Below are positions 58,001 to 64,000 of a DNA stretch of 64,000 bases, one piece after another. The position numbers were made by a program, and so were the translations under genes. The notes under the pieces are model-generated. The model was not told where the DNA came from and did no database searches. It was given only the letters and a program-made list of their open reading frames with translations. Position 1 is the first letter of the stretch, and each line of letters starts with the position of its first letter. This stretch comes from Pocillopora verrucosa (taxonomy: Eukaryota > Cnidaria > Anthozoa > Scleractinia > Pocilloporidae). The stretch covers positions 9,729,731-9,793,730 of the forward strand of contig NC_089325.1 of the NCBI RefSeq assembly GCF_036669915.1, in the 5' to 3' direction.

Positions 58001-60542
58001 CAAACAGACGCATCCGTTCTAAAATCTGTCGATTCAATCTTTTTACAGTATGAATTTTTAGCGCAAACCTCAGTTCGCGTAACAATTTCAAATTCCAAGT
58101 TATGATACACGATGTCTCTCCACTTAAGTTATAAACACAACAACTTTCTTTTTCATTTTATTTTCAGTCCAATTTGTTATTTATAACAAACCGCTGCTTA
58201 AAAGATTTGGCTTAACAATGGATCGCGTGCAGATTAGTATCGCGCGCAATTTACAACATAATTAAAATTGAATGAGCGATGACAAGCAACAAAAAATACA
58301 AAAGAATTTTTCATCCTCAGGAAAAAAAAAAGAAAAAAGAAAAGATAGTAAAGACAAAGAGCCAAGACCTAAGATTAAAAAAATAAATCATTCAAGCTCT
58401 GTTCGTGATTAGATCAACCTTTAAATTACTAAAGAACGAAAATGTTCTATAGAAAAATCAACTTATCTGGAGTAGTAAATGTCGCCTTACATGTGACGGG
58501 CAATACAACTAATGGCAATAACTCAACTACACTCCCGAAGTTTTATCCCAACAAACTTTAACTACAACTGTATATACTTGAAGTCAAACTCAAAGCAAGA
58601 AAAAGGTGACACTTTTAAGGATCCTGATTATCATTACAACACATATCAGAATAATGAATGTTCACAGAAAACGTGTGGCGGGGTTCATCAAAAAGACCAA
58701 AGAGGATCTCCTTCATCGTCGCCTTCAAGTCTAACAGAGACAATGGCCATTAAGTCCATAAAATATGAAAATAAAAGCTACTGACTTCACTGTCACCTTG
58801 GTAGGAATCTACGTGACGAGTAAAATCATTGAGTTGAAAGGCGCACGGTCGCTAAAAAAAATCTGTTATCGACTCCTGAATATTTACAGTTTTAAGTTAC
58901 ATCGCACTATAGTCACGGTTTTTTTGCCATCAAACCTTCACTTATGACAGTGGGCTAAAAGTGTTGAGTTCGCCCATTTGTAGAGTGGAAGAAATTTAGG
59001 TAAGAAGGAAAAGTCATTTTCAAATTCGCATGGAGATATTTCAAAAATTATTTTGATAAAGTAGGTTTTTTTCCCCTCTAAGTTTAGCGGAGTTTCAAAG
59101 CCCTGACCGTCTGCATCAAGCTGGGATTTTTTATAAACTACAGTGTTGTTTTATTCAGCGCGAAATTTGGGAACAAACCTGGATACTTATCCGTAATTGA
59201 TAAAAAATTTACCACGGGTAAAACGTACGCTTATGGAAAATAGGGGTGGATAATGCCTAGTAATACGACTCATTCAAGATCTTCCTGTTTACGTTTGGTG
59301 TGGATCTCTGCTACTTTAGCGCACATTAACCCATACAAATGGTCCTTGTGAAGTTTTCCGAATTGGCTAATCTTATCCTCACGGTAAATTTATCCTTGTA
59401 TAAAATACCGTGTTTATAAATGAAACACAAGTGTTAAAAACTTGTCCAAGAATGAATAATTCTGCGATTGAATGACATAATGAGATGGAACAAAGTGAAC
59501 GAAAACATACTTCGAATATTTAATTACTCAGCGAAGTTTGTCGTCAATAGTTGTCATTGTTTATTTCGCTACAATGAAAACATTTTTTCATGTCCTTAAA
59601 AAGAAAAAAAGATAGACACCTTAAAAAACAGTGTTATCGCGTGGGAAAATGTTCCTCTGCTGAAAGCGGAACTGCGACCCAAAAATAGCTCTTACTTCAT
59701 AAAAATCTTTCCGCCTTTACTAATTTCGAGGAAAGCCGCCGCATCGGTCCACACCGAGCCCCCATTTCGTTAGACAATGAGGTCAAAAGTCTGCGCATGA
59801 GTAAACGTTGAGGAAGTCCAGGCTATGATAACCATGTTGCCTTGCACGAGTTACAGACACGGTCACGATGTTTTAAAATATAAAGCTCAAAATTAAATGA
59901 TAAATCAACAGCGAGCGAAATCAAACAAGCTTTGCGTTCAAGTCTCAAGTTTTCCTTTTTCGATTGTTTTCTTTCACAGCTATCTATGAACGTTTAAATT
60001 TGTTACGCGTATTTTCCGTGAAAGCTGCTGCTTCATATGATTCCATTTATTATTTTGCGCGGGAAATTGGCGCACGGCCGGCAAAAAATTGATCCCCTTA
60101 CGCGTGCCCGGCATAGTAAGGCGAGTGAAAACGACATGTTAAGAAGGAAAGCATTTCGCTTTTCTTGTCTCTTGCTGTATATTGCTTGCTCGCCGTTTCA
60201 ATCGTCCTCACTATGAACCTAATACAGGTGCAATGCACTCAAATTCTCAGACTCAAAATACAAGTTTCCTCCAAGGGTGTCAGACAAACTTGGCCCTCTC
60301 TCTCTCCCTCCCAATCTTCCCACCAAATGAGTCCAATTTGGGTTTTAAACCATTTTGAGGTGGAACAAAAGAAAGTATTATTCGACCAGTTACTTGTTGG
60401 CAACGACATGAGCTTATGAGAACATCAAACATTCAACGCATGATTTTTTTCTTTCAGAATTTTTTATTGGCGAGTGGAGCGTTTCGGCGAGAGGAAAGAT
60501 TTCCATTATTCATTGTATGGATATAAAAACTACATATAAGCT
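55020..60542. other. 5.5-kb non-coding region upstream of the TBX20-like gene
   Basis: No exon with supported splice sites, domains or signal peptide was found on either strand. It is notably poor in the ~210-bp elements found elsewhere. A GCGCGGGAAATTGGCGC block lies at 60057-60073. Likely contains the TBX20-like promoter and regulatory DNA. Confidence 0.5.
60053..60073. promoter_or_regulatory. Paired E2F-like sites
   Basis: TTTTGCGCGGGAAATTGGCGC contains GCGGGAAA and, on the other strand, GCGCCAAT; both resemble E2F cores. A 26-codon ORF starts at about 60136 on (+) and could be a leader of an unseen transcript. Motif evidence only. Confidence 0.25.
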
Positions 60543-63500
60543 TTAGCTACTACTATCAGAAAATAATTTTCTCATTTGAACACAAAAGTGATACAGAGGA
60601 AATCCCATGACATTGAAGTAGTCGCCATGTATAGACTTGACCAGTGTGCCACCAATTCCCTGAATACCATATTTAACTGATGTTAAGGAAAACAGTGAGA
60701 TTTTCAAAGCACATGCACTGAGCAATTTTCAACAGTGTCGAAAGCATCCCAGTATAGCTTTGGTTTTTACTTCAATACGCTTTGTGATTGGTCAAGAAAA
60801 AACTCTCACCAACCTCTGTAAAAACTAAAGCCAATCGTAACTTAGTCACTGGCGCTTTCCCGTGCTGAAGGAATCTTGCCTGTTTTAACATTTATTTCTT
60901 ATTGGTCGCGAAAATCAATGAAGAAAATAGTACAAATAAAACATGGAAAGTTTCAAATTTACTCTGATAGAAGAAAAATGGAGTGGCCTTAGTCCCAGAG
61001 GCAGGGCTTCTGGGTCGCAAGACTCAGAGCCTCAGCAACTCAAACACCCAACCTCCTATCTAACGAGCGGGGAAAGAAAAAGAAAGAAAACGGCTCGTTG
61101 TAGCCCTTAGTTTTGGTACAACGCCAATGTTCTTCACTGGCTCGCCAACAAAACAAGGACTGCTATATAAACAGTCTGAGAGCACATGCTCAAGGATCTG
61201 TGCCCTGTTATGTAGTACTTACAGTATATTCAAGGATATGATCCGGCCTTGTCCCTGAGAAGAAAAAAAACCTTTGTGGAAACTTTCAAAGCTGAAGACG
61301 GACCGAGACCGAGGCATTGCCTCGCTGCAGGTTCACCCCCAACTAGTTTGCCACACATCATGGCAAGTTCACCTGAAAAAATCTGTTGCCTCGTTTCCTT
61401 ATGGCAAAACAGTTCCTTTATCACCAAATTAGCAAGCGTTTGATGCAGGTGAAAAATATACACAGACATGAAAACATACAGTTAAATTTAAAATTTAAAA
61501 AAAAAAAAAAAACAGACAAATTCACCAAGAACTCACATTGGCTCTCCAGTTGCAATATATGCCTGGATCACTTCATCTGTTAATGTTCCAAATGACACCA
61601 ATGTCTCCTCATAAAACTGGGTTATGCAGGGTTCTTTAAGCCAATAAAAGACAAGAAGTTAATTTTCTCATAAGGTACTAATCTGCTCAATTATCTTAAG
61701 ATTAAATTCATCTATCAACAACTTCCTGAAAATCACTCCAAGAGGAGAAATTTAGTTAATTAGTTTAATTCTATATTCAATATTATGTTAATTAATTTAC
61801 TTCTGATTAGTCTATGATTATGAAAAGAGGATTAAAATTTGACGCAGTTTAGCAAGTTTAATTTTGACTGTTTCAGGAAGTTTTTGCATTTTGATTTCCA
61901 TTTGAAGAATACCCCACACTCCACATGGACCTCACTGATCCTCAGGAATGGTACAAGACAACTAAAATGGAGAAATTATTTGGTCTTGGATCTGGTTAAC
62001 CCTTTAACTCCCAAGATCTCATTTGTATTTCTCCTTACTGTCAGCCATACAATTCATATGATGTAAGTTTGGAGAATTTGGAATTGGATCAACTAATAAT
62101 CCCCTAATTGATATTTTTCTCTATTCTCTTTACTTGTCTGCTTGATATTGTACTGGTAGCATAAGGAGAAATTCTGTCTTGATCACTAGTGGGACTTATA
62201 GGGTTAAACTCCTTCTATGTTCAAATTTTTTGATTATGCGAGGGCCTTTTCCTCTTTCAAAAACATTTTTGTTGGAAAGATTTTGAGTCAAAAGCCGCAA
62301 AGGGGAAATGAACAATTTTGGATAGCCTTACCCATGAAACAACTATCACAGCGCCACACGTCTATAGTGATATATTTCACAGATAATTGTATAAATACCT
62401 TTGGCACCCTCTCTTTGTAAAAGAGTAACCCCACTGAATACTGCATGATCCTTACCACTCAAACTGAAAAAATATGCCAGTACAGTTGTTATGAAAATAT
62501 CACCACAAGATCAGAAAAATAAAGTTGGATAAGTAGATGCACATACACATGTCTTTGAGTGCTTATTATGTTAAATGTAAACACAAATGTTAAGTATTCT
62601 TCATGCTTATTTCACATAAACATTTGACATGTATGCCAAATTTTCCATGTGGAAGGGAAGTGGAAAGTTTTTTAAAAGTCTGACACACATTGATTTTATT
62701 TGATTTTCAAACAGCTCTACATTTACACAGAGAAATAAAAAGATTTGCAGCTTAAGACTAATGCACATCCATTTAAACCCAGACCTCCTGTGGGGCACCT
62801 CAGACAAGAAAAAAATCATGAACTTATTCACCTTTTTAACATTGAATATGCATTTTCCTTGTCTTTTGGTTTTTCAAGAATAACTTCATCTAAGACCTGC
62901 CAATGCAAAGAAGTTATTGATGCAATTATGGTTTTCAAGAAAAAGAAGACTATGGGATGTACCTAATGTGCTGATGGAAGAGTAAATAAAAACCATCATT
63001 CCTTCCTGATGTAGATTTTTCTGCAGTTAGTCCTTCAAGAAAAATTGACATAAATGTAAGATCTACTTACAACAACTGTATCAGATCCAATGATCAAGGT
63101 GGGTTTATCACTCTGGAAAGTAAGCAAATCTTAATTAACCCTTTGACAAGCATCAAGTTTCTCCATAAAATGTCGCCCCAAAATCACAGCTTAAAGTCAA
63201 GAATATAAAGAAAATGCATGAACCAACTAGAGAAGCTCTTGATTGTGAAGCAAATTCTCCTTTCCAGTACATTAGGAAATATATAAAGAGCAGTAAGGAG
63301 AATATGCATACTGACATTAGGGTGTAAAGGGTTAAGGGATAGCCAAGAGCAACTCTAGCTTCCTGGGTACCTCTGAAGTGTTTTTTATCTCGAAAAACAC
63401 ACAAATCACACAGGAGTCAATTGTTTTATCAACAGAGCAGTTTTGCTGAAAATGAAACTCGCTACTGCAAATGAATTGAATAACAAGAATTTCTTAGTAA

Positions 63501-63999
63501 CTTTATAGTGTTACTTTTTTTTATCCCCAGCTAAATTGCATGGGAAGGGTCTGGTAAGAATCACTAAAATCAATGATTAAGAAATTAATTAAAAGATTGA
63601 CCTTATTATGGATCGACATAGGATATCCTAAAAGTTCTTCTCCAGTGACCTCCAGTAGAGCCAAAATATTACATTTAAGGCACTTACCTTATTGACTCGC
63701 CCAGCCACCTCTAGTGCTTTTTGTCTCGAATTCTCCAAGACATATTCAAAAGGATACTTAAAAGCGGTTTTGTCAAGTGTTTCCTCAAATCTGGATGGAA
63801 TAACTTCAAACTTCAAGCCCTGAATTTCGAATAGGAAAATCTATGAGGAATTTATCGCTCACTACAACAAAAACATATCTAAACCTTGCAAGAATACTCA
63901 AACTTTTACAATTTTTCGCAGGATCTCGCATCTCCTCGGCGAACTACTTGCTAGAATGACTCTTTGTGCGGATAAAACCTCCAAAAGTGGCTCCAACAT
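60543..63999 (-). CDS. Maf-type nucleotide pyrophosphatase (ASMTL N-domain-like)
   Basis: Eight exons: 63910-63999, 63688-63819, 63071-63112, 62832-62896, 62399-62463, 61537-61633, 61240-61254, 60543-60672; 636 bases, 211 residues. Conserved Maf landmarks in order: LASSSPRR (16-23), GSDTVV with the catalytic Asp (83-88), LEKP (95-98), SGKDHAVFSGV, FYEETLVSFG, YIATGEPMDKAGSYGIQG, and VKSIHGDYFNVMGFPL near the end. Family members hydrolyse non-canonical or pyrimidine nucleoside triphosphates to monophosphates in the cytosol. Length equals a stand-alone Maf protein; the methyltransferase domain fused to it in vertebrate ASMTL is absent, since a stop follows at 60543. The last intron (60673-61239) is not GT-AG: it starts ATATCCTT and has a TTCCTTAAC branch motif, see separate entry. 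The start codon lies one base from the window edge, so further upstream sequence is unseen. Confidence 0.88.
60673..61239 (-). other. Candidate U12-type (minor spliceosome) intron, AT-AA ends
   Basis: On the minus strand the intron begins ATATCCTTG, the U12 5' splice-site consensus of the AT subclass. TTTTCCTTAAC, the U12 branch-point consensus, ends at 60682; its branch adenosine is 10 bases from the 3' end (CAGTTAA|ATATGG). Only this junction restores the conserved DKAGSYGIQ motif and an open frame. Splicing instead at the GT donor at 61222 leaves an in-frame TGA. The terminal AA is unusual. Confidence 0.75.
61996..62207. repeat. ~210-bp MITE-like element, copy 8
   Basis: It begins TTAACCCTTTAACTCCCAAGATCTC and ends AGTGGGACTTATAGGGTTAA; interior CTCCTTACTGTCAGCCATACAATTC and GGAATTGGATCAACTAATAATCCCC. 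Same orientation as copy 3. Intronic in the Maf gene. Confidence 0.8.
63135..63335. repeat. ~200-bp MITE-like element, copy 9 (TATGCATACTGA subfamily)
   Basis: It begins TTAACCCTTTGACAAGCATCAAG and ends GAATATGCATACTGACATTAGGGTGTAAAGGGTTAA. It matches copy 2 at 9504-9705. Intronic in the Maf gene. Confidence 0.75.
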
Positions 64000-64000
64000 A

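Noticed and set aside
60165-60419. Small secreted protein on the plus strand
   Set aside because: The hydrophobic start has no ATG; the first real ATG in that frame lacks a signal peptide and the rest is unremarkable.
61223-61254. Maf gene as a pseudogene because of TGA after DKAGSYP
   Set aside because: A U12-type junction restores the frame and family motif and makes total length divisible by three.

Overview
The window looks like nuclear DNA of a cnidarian, most likely an anthozoan such as a stony coral. This is inference from AT-rich, intron-dense sequence with GT-AG introns, animal-only families (T-box, testin, optineurin/NEMO), astacin proteases with paired ShKT domains, and dense short inverted-repeat elements. 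All genes below were assembled by eye from reading frames, splice sites and phase; every listed multi-exon model closes in frame unless stated otherwise.

Layout. 46-4026 (-): 5' part of a testin-like PET/LIM gene whose LIM exons lie beyond the left edge; its last visible exon is full of single-base frame breaks. 6646-15716 (-): a 12-exon optineurin/NEMO-like coiled-coil gene with candidate LIR motifs, a UBAN ubiquitin-binding motif and two C-terminal zinc fingers; one exon is present in three tandem copies. 15.7-19.6 kb: shared promoter region with a kappaB and a CRE-type site, a MITE, a hairpin and a (+) pseudogene. 19681-20837 (-): a two-exon secreted protein with a fibrinogen-C-like start, the intact relative of that pseudogene. 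22954-24768: a DNA transposon with about 0.4-kb inverted ends, a SAP-domain ORF and a THAP-like ORF.

25.1-45.7 kb: four paralogous secreted zinc metalloproteases (signal peptide, propeptide, astacin domain, two ShKT domains), three in tandem on (-) and one divergent on (+). Intron positions and phases are shared; the first (25144-30308) carries an extra fibronectin type II exon. 47460-54959 (-): a TBX20-like T-box gene with an N-terminal eh1 repressor motif, followed by about 5.5 kb of non-coding sequence. 60543-63999 (-): a complete stand-alone Maf/ASMTL-type nucleotide pyrophosphatase gene, whose last intron has the hallmarks of a minor-spliceosome (U12) AT-type intron.

The genes do not form one pathway. 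The coherent unit is the astacin cluster, which grew by tandem duplication including promoter sequence. The main non-genic signal is repeats: at least nine copies of a ~210-bp element with TTAACCCTTT-type ends, several foldback elements, and tandem arrays inside introns and promoters.
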